This document shows, piece by piece, positions 1 to 7,737 of a DNA stretch of 64,000 nucleotides; the first letter of the stretch is position 1, and each line of letters begins with the position of its first letter. The notes under the pieces were generated by a model, which saw nothing but the letters and a program-made list of their open reading frames with translations, was not told where the DNA came from and made no database searches. The DNA lies in the NCBI RefSeq assembly GCF_003863335.1, contig NZ_RRAZ01000004.1:124001-188000 (forward strand), in the 5' to 3' direction. Source of the DNA: Falsigemmobacter faecalis. GTDB taxonomy: Bacteria > Pseudomonadota > Alphaproteobacteria > Rhodobacterales > Rhodobacteraceae. The position numbers were made by a program, and so were the translations under genes.

Positions 1-200
1 GCCTCAATCTGCGCCTGAGACGCACGTTCGCCGACAATCGCCAGCACAGGATCAATCGGGACCACCCGACCGATGATGAAGGTAACAAAAAGCAGACCAA
101 GGAATGTCGCGGCCAGAGCCAGCACGACACTCAGGACCGTTTTCGTGCGCCGCCAGAGTTTGGACGGCGATCGCGGAGCGGGGGTCTCGGTAATCGTCAT
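1..200 (-). CDS. Dipeptide/oligopeptide ABC transporter permease (DppB-like), 5' part only
   Basis: Partial gene whose start lies at 198-200 on the minus strand; the rest is beyond the window edge. The visible 66 residues have a short polar N-terminus (MTITETPAPRS), then a hydrophobic segment at about residues 26-46 ending in FIIGRVVPIDPV, followed by a periplasmic-looking stretch. This is the usual first transmembrane helix of DppB-type (BPD_transp_1) inner-membrane permeases. It lies about 50 bases downstream of a peptide-binding protein gene on the same strand, the normal order of such import operons. The subfamily call is inferred from that context and the N-terminal pattern. Confidence 0.7.
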   Translation of the reverse strand, partial: MTITETPAPRSPSKLWRRTKTVLSVVLALAATFLGLLFVTFIIGRVVPIDPVLAIVGERASQAQIE

Positions 201-251
201 GATATCCAGATGTTATGCCCCCGGAGTCTTAATCCGGGGGCACGGGTTTGC

Positions 252-1859
252 TTAGTTTTTCTCGGTGTACCAATAGGTCGCCGAATCGATGGTGCCGCCG
301 GTGTGGAAGCCGCTCACATTGGCGCGCAGCGCCGTCTGAGCAATCTCCTGGAACATCGGAACAAAGCCCGAGTCGTCGCGGAATTTGCGCTGCATGTCTT
401 CATACATCGCTTTGCGCGTCTCAGTGTCGCGTTCCACCACGGCCGCATCGACGGCAGCGGTCAGTTCACCCGGATCCCAGGCGTTGCGCCAGGCCAGAAC
501 ACCGGTCAGTTTTGCCTCATCGGCGTTATCAGGGTTCCAGGCAAAGGTCGAGGCATTGGTATGGGGATCGGGGTAATCCGGGCCCCAGGACTGCAGCGTC
601 AGCTCGTGGTTACGGGCGCGGTAATCGCCCAGAACTTCGGCGCCGGCACCCGGCTTCAGCGTCACTTTGATGCCCGCCTGACCCAGAGTGTTCTGGATTG
701 CCTGCGCCATCTCCATACGCAGCTGGTCGTTGCGCACGGTCATGGTCACTTCAAAACCGTTCGGATAACCCGCAGCCGCCAGCAGCTCTTTGGCTTTCGC
801 CACATCAAGGCTGTAGGGGGTCTCATCCAGCGAGCCGAGATAGCCGGCCGGCAGGAAGCCCTGCTGCACCATCATCTGACCTTTGAGGACGGTGTCGGTG
901 ATGCCTTTGTAGTCAACGGCCCAGCGCAGGGCATCCATGACTTCCGGCTTTTTCAGGATCTCGTTTTTCTGGTTGGCGGCGATGTAGTAGATATAGCCTT
1001 TCGGGGCCTCTTCCACTTTCACATCCGCCTTGCCCTCAAGACCGGCCACATCGGTGTTCGACAAGCCGCGGGCGATATCGATGTCACCCTTTTCCAGCTG
1101 CAGACGCTGGGTCGCGGATTCGGGAATGTGGTTCACGCGCACGCGCTTCAGCTTCGCATCACCACGCCAGTAGCCGTCACGGCGATCCAGCACATAGCTG
1201 TCCTGCGGCTTGAACGAGCGCAGCACATAAGCGCCGGTGCCAGCCGAATTGCTCTTCAGCCATTCATTGCCCATGTCGCCGTTGACTTCATTGGCCATGA
1301 CCGTCTCTTTGTCGACGATCCCGGCCAGACCGGCGGTCAGGCAGTTGTAAAACATCGACGGCGCAAAGGGCTTCGCGAGTGTGATGACGACGGTATCGCC
1401 ATCTGCCTTGATCATCTCTTCGACGTTCTCAGGCGTGAAGCCGAACTGCGCCAGCACGAAAGCCGGGGTTTTGTTCAGCTTGATCACGCGCTGCAGCGAC
1501 CAGGCGGCATCTTCCGCCCGCACCGGATTGCCCGAAGCAAAGGTGATGCCTTCCTTCATTTTGAAGGTGAAGGTCAGACCATCTTCCGAAACATCCCAGC
1601 TTTCCGCCAGACCCGGGATCAGCTCACCCGGTTTGTTCGGATCCAGCTCAATGAGCGAATCATAGGTGTTGTTGATGATGTTAACGCCCGAGAACTCAAA
1701 GGCTTCCGCCGGATCCAGCGAGACGATATCGTCAATCTTATCCGCAATCACCAGGGTGTCAGCCGGGGTGGCCGCCATCAGCGCCGCAGGCGAAGCCCCC
1801 AGCGTGAGAGCCGCGGCCAGCGCCAGCCCTGCGGTTCCGAAACGAACATCCAACTTCAT
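252..1859 (-). CDS. ABC transporter substrate-binding protein, dipeptide/oligopeptide type (SBP_bac_5)
   Basis: 535-residue periplasmic binding protein. Residues 1-29 form a signal peptide ending ALMAA. The mature part follows the family 5 solute-binding fold: an early 'SLDPAEAFEFSG' stretch, 'GLAESWDVSEDGLTFTFKM' near residues 79-97, and a late 'SWGPDYPDPH' segment around residue 425. It would capture peptides or similar solutes for the adjoining permease. It is divergent from a membrane dipeptidase gene across a 180-base gap, which supports peptides as substrate, although nickel, glutathione or opine ligands cannot be excluded from sequence alone. Confidence 0.88.
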   Translation of the reverse strand: MKLDVRFGTAGLALAAALTLGASPAALMAATPADTLVIADKIDDIVSLDPAEAFEFSGVNIINNTYDSLIELDPNKPGELIPGLAESWDVSEDGLTFTFKMKEGITFASGNPVRAEDAAWSLQRVIKLNKTPAFVLAQFGFTPENVEEMIKADGDTVVITLAKPFAPSMFYNCLTAGLAGIVDKETVMANEVNGDMGNEWLKSNSAGTGAYVLRSFKPQDSYVLDRRDGYWRGDAKLKRVRVNHIPESATQRLQLEKGDIDIARGLSNTDVAGLEGKADVKVEEAPKGYIYYIAANQKNEILKKPEVMDALRWAVDYKGITDTVLKGQMMVQQGFLPAGYLGSLDETPYSLDVAKAKELLAAAGYPNGFEVTMTVRNDQLRMEMAQAIQNTLGQAGIKVTLKPGAGAEVLGDYRARNHELTLQSWGPDYPDPHTNASTFAWNPDNADEAKLTGVLAWRNAWDPGELTAAVDAAVVERDTETRKAMYEDMQRKFRDDSGFVPMFQEIAQTALRANVSGFHTGGTIDSATYWYTEKN

Positions 1860-1988
1860 ATGACTACTCCCTATACGCTCCGCGCCTGGCGCGTTATTCG
1901 ATCGGCAGACGGGCCGTTTGAGATTTGACCCTCTGATCAGGAAAGCGTGGTCAGAACGCCGAAGTTGTCAAGCAGGCTCACCCGGCAG

Positions 1989-2010
1989 AATGTCTGCCAC
2001 CCCAGACATT
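1989..2010. promoter_or_regulatory. Perfect 8-bp inverted repeat, candidate operator
   Basis: AATGTCTG and CAGACATT are exact reverse complements separated by six bases (CCACCC). The palindrome lies 30 bases before the dipeptidase start, in the divergent gap with the peptide-binding protein. Size and placement suit a dimeric regulator controlling one or both genes. No regulator gene is visible nearby; the role is inferred. Confidence 0.4.
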
Positions 2011-2039
2011 TAGCACGATTTTGAGGTAAGGCGGAGAAA

Positions 2040-3059
2040 ATGATCCCGGATTTCACCCTGTTTGACGGTCACAATGATCTGCTCTGGCACCTGCACAACC
2101 AGAGAGATCTGAAAGGCGCCTCCTTCTTCACCGGGCGCGAAGGCGCGCTTGATGTGGCAAAGTGCCGCACGGGTGGCTTTGGCGGCGGCTTCTTCGCGCT
2201 TTTCGTCGCCGGAGACGATCTGCCCGGCGCCGATGTGAAGCTCCCGGTCGATATCGACAAAGCCCGCCGCGTCACCTTTGAAATGGCGGCCATCCTGGTC
2301 CGCATGACCCGGGCCGACCCCGCCCGCCTGCGCCTTTGCACCACCGCCGCGCAGATCGAAGAGGCCCGCAAAACCGGCGCCATCGCCGCCGTCATGCACC
2401 TCGAAGGCGCCGAGGCCATCGGCCCCGATTTCGCCGAACTTGAGATGCTCCACGCCGCCGGCCTGCGCTCGCTCGGGCCCGTCTGGAGCCGCTCCAACCG
2501 CTTCGGCCACGGCGTGCCCTTCGCATATCCCTCCACCGGCGACATCGGCCCCGGCCTCACCCCCGAGGGGCTGCGGCTCATCGCCGAATGCGAACGCCTG
2601 CGCATCCTGATCGATCTCAGCCACCTCAATGAGGCCGGCTTTAACGATGTGGCAAAGCTCTCCTCCCGCCCACTCGTCGCTACCCACTCCAATGCCCATG
2701 GCCTCTGCCCGCATTCGCGCAACCTGACCGACCGGCAACTCTCGATCATCGCAGAATCAGGCGGCCTTGTGGGGGTGAATTTCGGCACCCGCTTCCTGCG
2801 CAAAGATGCGCAGGTGAACCCCGACACCCCGATCACCCTGATCGTCGAGCATCTGAAATATCTCATCGACCGCCTCGGCGAAGGTGGCGTGGCCTTTGGC
2901 TCAGACTACGACGGCACCCGCGTGCCCGCCGATCTGCAAACCGCGGCAGACCTGCCCAAACTGATCACCGCCCTGCAGGACGCAGGCTTCGGCGCCTCCC
3001 TCATTGAGCGGATCTGCTGGGGCAACTGGATCAGCCTCCTGCGCCGCGTGGTCGGCTGA
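2040..3059 (+). CDS. Membrane dipeptidase, peptidase family M19
   Basis: 339 residues, close to the renal-dipeptidase-like family size. Metal-binding features are visible: the HxD motif in DGHND (His11, Asp13), the bridging glutamate in HLEGAE near residue 120, a histidine in ATHSNA near residue 216, and GSDYDG near residue 288. The enzyme hydrolyses dipeptides, sometimes D-configured ones, with two zinc ions. No signal peptide is evident, so it is probably cytoplasmic. The start has GGCGGAG upstream (GGCGGAGAAA-ATG). Its divergence from a peptide ABC importer suggests that imported dipeptides are the substrate. Confidence 0.92.
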   Translation: MIPDFTLFDGHNDLLWHLHNQRDLKGASFFTGREGALDVAKCRTGGFGGGFFALFVAGDDLPGADVKLPVDIDKARRVTFEMAAILVRMTRADPARLRLCTTAAQIEEARKTGAIAAVMHLEGAEAIGPDFAELEMLHAAGLRSLGPVWSRSNRFGHGVPFAYPSTGDIGPGLTPEGLRLIAECERLRILIDLSHLNEAGFNDVAKLSSRPLVATHSNAHGLCPHSRNLTDRQLSIIAESGGLVGVNFGTRFLRKDAQVNPDTPITLIVEHLKYLIDRLGEGGVAFGSDYDGTRVPADLQTAADLPKLITALQDAGFGASLIERICWGNWISLLRRVVG

Positions 3060-3069
3060 CCCCGCCGCT

Positions 3070-3122
3070 TTGGCTTTTTAAAAATACTCTGCAGGGGGTC
3101 CGGGGGCCGCACAGGCCCCCGG
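3070..3122 (+). repeat. 3'-end repeat element with hairpin, copy 1
   Basis: Begins 11 bases after the dipeptidase stop with TTGGCTTTTTAAAAATACTC, followed by GGGGGTCCGGGGGCC and a 9-bp stem (3100-3108 with 3114-3122). Nearly the same string follows folE2 (56320-56368), and the AT-rich part recurs in the other orientation after a lipoprotein gene (24853-24877). It probably acts as a transcription end or processing element. Confidence 0.6.
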
Positions 3123-3281
3123 CGCCTGCCCCCCTCACCGCCGCCCGCCAGGGAATCCCCCACCCGGACCCTGCCCTGAAAAACCAAACCGGGGGCGCCG
3201 TTCAGGACGCCCCCGGTCAGGGACAGGGCGCGTGAGGGAGCCCGCACCTGTCGTACCCGCCCTGCATGCGGGGATCACAGC

Positions 3282-3452
3282 TCACTTCGTCAGGATCAGC
3301 TTGCCCTGGCGCGTGATGCGGAGCGTGTAAATCTGCCCCTGAAGTTGAATATGCGCGAGATTGCCGCCCGCCGTCAGGCTTTCGGCTGCGTGCACCGGCA
3401 TCGCGACAGGGGATGCGGGAACGGCGGGGATCATGCGGTCATGCCAGCTCAT
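3282..3452 (-). CDS. hemP: Hemin uptake protein HemP
   Basis: 56-residue protein. Its last 25 residues carry the HemP pattern: an 'I-Q-L-Q-G-Q-I-Y-T-L-R' strand followed by ITRQGKLILTK at the extreme C-terminus. HemP family proteins are small, iron-regulated factors needed for haem utilisation in alpha- and betaproteobacteria, reported to bind DNA or activate haem receptor genes. The start has AGGAG six bases upstream. No TonB receptor or haem importer adjoins it in this window, so it stands alone, which is common in Rhodobacteraceae. The family call is confident; the exact role here is inferred. Confidence 0.85.
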   Translation of the reverse strand: MSWHDRMIPAVPASPVAMPVHAAESLTAGGNLAHIQLQGQIYTLRITRQGKLILTK

Positions 3453-3519
3453 GGCGAACTCCTGCGGGAGGTTGCGGTCTCTCCGGGGCTGGCCGTCACG
3501 GCGTGGCTGGGATGTCTAA

Positions 3520-3548
3520 ATCCTGACTGATTCACCTGGAATTGTCAA
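3520..3548 (-). promoter_or_regulatory. Candidate sigma-70 promoter of hemP
   Basis: On the minus strand a perfect -35 TTGACA (3543-3548) stands 17 bases from a weak -10 CAGGAT (3520-3525), about 70 bases before the hemP start. I saw no clear Irr or TGA-N9-TCA iron box, so iron control is not shown here. Confidence 0.35.
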
Positions 3549-3602
3549 ATCCCGATTTCACCCCGCCCGCAACTTGTCGGCCGGGGTGCGGAAATCCGCC
3601 GC

Positions 3603-4307
3603 TCAGGGCTTTATCAACTCCCATGTCAGGGTCACCGAGGTGGAAAACTCCATCTCGCCCGCTTCAATCGGGGCCGGGGCCATGGCCGCCTCTGCGGCAG
3701 CCATCCGCATCATCGGGCGCGGTGCCGGCTCAGACCCCTCCCGGATCTCCAGCACACGGCCCAGCTTCACGCCCTCCGCCTCTGCCATCATCTCAGCGCG
3801 GCGGCGCGCCTCTTTGACGGCTGCGACCCGCGCTTCATCCTGCGCCTTCCCGCTTTCCTGCAGACCAAAGCTCAGCCCGCCAATGTTATTCGCGCCGTCT
3901 TTGGTCACCTGATCCAGAATACCGCCCAGTTTTGCCAGATCGCGCACCTGCACGTTCAGCCCGTTGGTGGCGCGGTAACCCTGCAGCACCCGCTCACCGT
4001 TTTGCGGATAGCTGTATTCGGGCTGCACCGACAGACCGCTGGTCTGCAGATCACGGTCTTGCAGACCGCTGGCGCGCAAAGCCTCCTGCACGCTGCGCAT
4101 CTGTGCGCTGTTGTTCTGCATGGCCTCTGCGGCCGTCCCCTCAAGGGTATCCACCCCGATCCGGATGGTGGCCATATCGGGCGCGACTTTCACCCCCGCC
4201 TCACCGGTCACGGTAATCACGGGTTTCATCTCCTGTGCAAAAAGCGGCGCTGCCGCCAGTTGTGCCATCATGGCGGCGGCCAGAAGTCCGGTCAGTGTCC
4301 TGCGCAT
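3603..4307 (-). CDS. SIMPL domain-containing (DUF541) periplasmic protein
   Basis: 234 residues starting MRRTLTGLLAAAMM, a signal peptide cleaved after PLFAQ near residue 25. The mature protein opens with ITVTGEAGVKVAPDMATIRIGV, the classic SIMPL/DUF541 start, and has a long central helix-like stretch (ARVAAVKEARRRAEMMAEAEG). SIMPL proteins such as BP26 or YggE are secreted or periplasmic oligomers linked to oxidative stress, with no defined reaction. The start was chosen at 4307 because a GGGAGTG sequence lies just upstream and the signal peptide begins there; an in-frame extension to 4445 lacks these. It is divergent from the large PilM-like gene. Confidence 0.87.
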   Translation of the reverse strand: MRRTLTGLLAAAMMAQLAAAPLFAQEMKPVITVTGEAGVKVAPDMATIRIGVDTLEGTAAEAMQNNSAQMRSVQEALRASGLQDRDLQTSGLSVQPEYSYPQNGERVLQGYRATNGLNVQVRDLAKLGGILDQVTKDGANNIGGLSFGLQESGKAQDEARVAAVKEARRRAEMMAEAEGVKLGRVLEIREGSEPAPRPMMRMAAAEAAMAPAPIEAGEMEFSTSVTLTWELIKP

Positions 4308-4463
4308 CGGTTCACTCCCTTGATGCATTGATGAGAGTATGACGCGGGTGGTTAGCGAAATCCTGGCAGATTTTCTTTTACTTGGCAGAATCCTGCTATA
4401 CGTAACAGATGACCCCTCACGTCCCAGTGGTAAGCCCGCGCGCACCGGTACATAGTAAGACGC

Positions 4464-7400
4464 ATGAAGCCTTCATTCGCCCTTCTTTTCAGCCAGGACA
4501 GCGTCGGTCTTTTGCACCGCCTGCCCGAAGGCTGGACCTCTCTCGGATCTGTCCGTTTCGACGATCCTGATCTCATGGATTCGCTGGGCGCCCTGCGCGG
4601 CCAGGCGCAGGATATTGCGCCCGAGGGATTCAGCTCGCTGCTGATCCTTCCCAACAGCGAAGTGCTTTATACCGCGATTGAGGCAGGTGACGCCGACCCT
4701 GCTGACCGCACAGCGCGGGTGATTGAGGCGCTTGAGGGCCGCACCCCCTATGCCATCGGCGATCTGGTCTATGACTGGGCTGACAGCAACGGCGTGATCC
4801 GCATCGCCGCCGCCGCCCGCGAGACCCTGGCAGAGGCCGAAAGCTTCGCCCGCGATTACCGCTTCAATCCCGCCGCCTTCGCCGCACAGCCGGAGGACGG
4901 CTCCTTTGAAGGCCTCGCCTGGTTTGGCCTGAGCGAAGAAGGCGCGGCCCTGCCCGAAGCGGATCGCCCCGCGCGCGAATCCGGCCCGCTGGTGATCTTG
5001 ACCGCCGCCGCGCTTTTTGCGGCCCTGCCGGATGCTGAAGCGGCAACCGAGGCTGAGGCTTTCGCCGAACCGGAACCGGTTCACGACGCCCCTGCCCCGC
5101 TCGTTGAAGAGACCGCGCCTGAGCCTGAAGCGGCCTCAGACATCGACACCACCGAAGCATCTCCGCTCGCGGATCCGCTGCCCGCAGCCGAACCAGAGCC
5201 CGAGCCCGAGCCCGAGGCTCTGCCCGAAGACCTGGCACTGCCAGCGCCTGAGCAGGCAGTCGAACCTGAGCCTGAACCCGCGCCTGTCTGGCAGGCCGGA
5301 CCCTCGGTTGAACGTGCATTCGCAACGGAGCCGGAGCCCGAGGCAGAGCCGCTCTGGCACTCCGCCTCGCTGTCGGATGAGCTGGCCTCTGACGCAGAGT
5401 TTGAAACCGACGGAGAGCCGGAGGGCGAGGCCGAACTCCCCGCCGCCGCGCATATCCTTGAGGACCAGCAGACCGCTGCGCCGCTTTATGAGCAGTCGGA
5501 CTGGGCGCCCGCGCCCAGCGATGTCTCGCCCGCCGCGCGACTGCTGGCCGAACTTGCCACCCGCCCGCAAACCGCAGGCCCCGCCCCGGCCACCCTGGCC
5601 GAGCGTCTGGCCGCAGCCGCTGCGGCCGAGGCCCCCGAGGCGGAGCCCGCGCCCCCCGAAGAGCGCCCTCTGCCTTCTGCCACAGAAGATCTCAGCATCT
5701 CAGAGGCGATCGCTGCCGAAAGTGATCCCGCAGAGCTGACCGAATCCTGGCCCGGGGATGCAGAAGACATTCTGGCGGCCACGAAAGATTCACTCGCCGC
5801 CTCGCTCAATCCGGCACCGATTGTGGCCCCGCGCGCGCCACGGCCCGGCCCGAAGGTCGCCGCCGTCCCGGCGGCACCCGACCGGCTGCGCAAAGCCATG
5901 GATCAGGGCGCGCCGCGCCGCCGCGCCGAAAAGACCCCTGCCCCCCGCCCGGCCACTGCCGCCACGCCGCCGCAACTGCCCGCTCCGTCTGCGCGCGTGA
6001 AGGTCAGGCCCGCGGCGACGGAAGCCGAAGCCATGACCGTCTATGGCCGCCGCCGGGATGTGGGCGGCAAGCCGCGCTACCTCGGTCTTGCGATGACCGG
6101 TGCGCTGCTGGCGCTGCTGCTGGCGGTGGCGATCTGGGCCGCGATCTTCCTCGAAAGCCCCGCGGATCAGGGTGCAGCCGACCAGACCGAGGAGATCCTT
6201 CTCGCGCAGGAAGGCGATTTTCTGACCGAAACGGATCTGCTGCCCGCAGAAACCGCGGAAGCCGTCCCCGCGCCCGCCGCAGAGCGTCCCGCCCCGCTGC
6301 TGGCAGAAGCGCTTCCCGAAGCGGCTGACGCGGAAGAACTGGCCGATGCCCCGCTCGCCGCCGCCCTGCCCGAAGCGGCGTCGGAAAGCACCGCCGGTCT
6401 CACCGTAGATGAGCTGACCCTGCCCGGCACCGAGGCCCCGGTTGCCAGCCTGACCGCACCGCAGCCGGTGCAAAGCGCCTCGGTCTCGAGCGCAGGTCAG
6501 GATCCGGCCCCGGCCCCCGTTGGTGCGCTGCCCGCGGTGGGTGCGCTGTATCAGTTCGACGCTGAGGGGCGGATTATTCCGACTGCGGAAGGGGTTATCA
6601 CGCCGGACGGTATTTTGCTGGTCGCCGCGCGCCCCGCCAAAGTGCCCCCGGCCCGCCCGGCTTTCGCAACGCCTGAGCCGGCGGCGGCCGCGGCAGTCCC
6701 TGCCCAGGCGGCAGAGGGCACCCCGACAGAGGAAACAACGGCGGAAGTCTCCGGCAGCTTTGAACCCGATAACCGCCTGACCCGGTTTCGCCCGAAGCTG
6801 CGCCCGGAAACCGCGCCCGCTTCTGAGCAGGGCGCGGTTGCGGCAGAGCCTGAGATCACCACCGCCGAAGCACTGGTCCCCGGCGCGCCGACCCGTCGCC
6901 CCGCCGCCCGCAATGCAGCCGCTGAGAGCGCCGCACTGCGCCTGAATGATGCGGAAAAAGCGCAGTCCCTGGCGGAGGCCGCCGCCGCTGCGGCCAGCGC
7001 GGCTTCGCTGGTCTCCGCCGAGAGTGCCCTCTCGGCGACGCGCCGCCCGCCCGCGCGTCCCGGCGCTCTCGCGGCGGCCGTGACGCCCGTTGCGGCCATC
7101 GCCGTCCCGCCGCAGACGCGCCAGGCCGCTGCTGCTCCGGCACCGCGCCGCAATGCCGCGCCGCCGAATGCCCATGACAACAGCATGGACGACGACGGCG
7201 AGCCGGAGACCGCCCGCGCGGCGCCCGGCATTCCGACCCAGGCCTCCGTCGCGCGTCAGGCCACGCTGACGCGGGCCATCAATCTGGCACAGGTCAATCT
7301 GATCGGCGTCTTTGGCACCACCTCGCAGCGCTATGCCCTGGTGCGCGAGGGCGGTGGCCGGGTGGTCCGGATTAAGGTGGGTGACCGGGTGGACGGCGGC

Positions 7401-7481
7401 CGCGTGACCGCAATCGGTGCCGCTACGCTCAGCTATCAAAAAGGCGGCTCCGTCCGTCAGCTGGCGCTGCCGCGCGGCTGA
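4464..7481 (+). CDS. Large PilM/GspL-like N-terminus, disordered middle, one membrane helix and PilP/GspC-like C-terminus
   Basis: 1005 residues. Residues 1-160 resemble the first half of an ASKHA fold as in PilM or GspL (LLILPNSEVLYT, RVIEALEGRTPYAIGDLVYDW, a RETLAEAESFA helix). Residues about 165-530 are rich in Ala, Pro and Glu with PEPEPEP runs and look disordered. A single hydrophobic helix lies near residues 541-565. After a second Ala/Pro-rich stretch, residues 935-1005 match the small beta domain of PilP/GspC (VNLIGVFG, YALVREGGGRVVRIKVGDR, VTAIGAATLSYQKGG). This looks like pilus or type II secretion alignment-complex parts fused in one polypeptide, cytoplasmic N-terminus and periplasmic C-terminus. 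No secretin or pilin gene is nearby. Function unknown; the homology is by eye. Confidence 0.7.
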   Translation: MKPSFALLFSQDSVGLLHRLPEGWTSLGSVRFDDPDLMDSLGALRGQAQDIAPEGFSSLLILPNSEVLYTAIEAGDADPADRTARVIEALEGRTPYAIGDLVYDWADSNGVIRIAAAARETLAEAESFARDYRFNPAAFAAQPEDGSFEGLAWFGLSEEGAALPEADRPARESGPLVILTAAALFAALPDAEAATEAEAFAEPEPVHDAPAPLVEETAPEPEAASDIDTTEASPLADPLPAAEPEPEPEPEALPEDLALPAPEQAVEPEPEPAPVWQAGPSVERAFATEPEPEAEPLWHSASLSDELASDAEFETDGEPEGEAELPAAAHILEDQQTAAPLYEQSDWAPAPSDVSPAARLLAELATRPQTAGPAPATLAERLAAAAAAEAPEAEPAPPEERPLPSATEDLSISEAIAAESDPAELTESWPGDAEDILAATKDSLAASLNPAPIVAPRAPRPGPKVAAVPAAPDRLRKAMDQGAPRRRAEKTPAPRPATAATPPQLPAPSARVKVRPAATEAEAMTVYGRRRDVGGKPRYLGLAMTGALLALLLAVAIWAAIFLESPADQGAADQTEEILLAQEGDFLTETDLLPAETAEAVPAPAAERPAPLLAEALPEAADAEELADAPLAAALPEAASESTAGLTVDELTLPGTEAPVASLTAPQPVQSASVSSAGQDPAPAPVGALPAVGALYQFDAEGRIIPTAEGVITPDGILLVAARPAKVPPARPAFATPEPAAAAAVPAQAAEGTPTEETTAEVSGSFEPDNRLTRFRPKLRPETAPASEQGAVAAEPEITTAEALVPGAPTRRPAARNAAAESAALRLNDAEKAQSLAEAAAAAASAASLVSAESALSATRRPPARPGALAAAVTPVAAIAVPPQTRQAAAAPAPRRNAAPPNAHDNSMDDDGEPETARAAPGIPTQASVARQATLTRAINLAQVNLIGVFGTTSQRYALVREGGGRVVRIKVGDRVDGGRVTAIGAATLSYQKGGSVRQLALPRG

Positions 7482-7689
7482 AGTGCGACCACATTTGCCC
7501 CCCCCACTCCCGGGGCGCTGACCTGTGGCAGGGCCAGGGGCTCAGCCGAAATATCCGACCCTTTCCGCGACATTTGACCTGACAACAGCAGGACAGGCAT
7601 CCGCCACGGGCAAATGACTCTTGCCGAAGGCTGCGTCCTGGTCCTGACACCGCAGGCGCTGTGCAAGCCCCGGACCCATGGGATATGCC

Positions 7690-7725
7690 CTCAGCCCGGG
7701 CCGGTATTTGCCGAACCGGGCTGAG
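7690..7725. other. 10-bp inverted repeat in a convergent gap
   Basis: CTCAGCCCGG and CCGGGCTGAG are perfect complements around a 16-base loop. The hairpin sits between the ends of two convergent genes, so it may stop transcription from either side, but no T-run follows on either strand. The rest of the 256-base gap (7482-7737) shows nothing recognisable. Confidence 0.4.
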
Positions 7726-7737
7726 GTGCAGGACGGA

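Noticed and set aside
210-1928. 572-codon open frame opposite the peptide-binding protein
   Set aside because: Shadow of a real gene; no family features, and third-position GC of the opposite frame explains the lack of stops.
4383-4400. Sigma-54-like TTGGCA ... TGCT upstream of the PilM-like gene
   Set aside because: The GG-GC distance is one base short of the strict -24/-12 spacing, so I do not call it.
5160-5345. Repetitive CCGAGCCCGAG-type tract
   Set aside because: It is the codon repeat for Pro-Glu runs within the large protein, not a CRISPR or satellite array.
5790-7439. 549-codon frame opposite the PilM-like gene
   Set aside because: Antisense of a low-complexity, GC-rich gene; the composition (Gly/Arg-rich) is that of a shadow frame.
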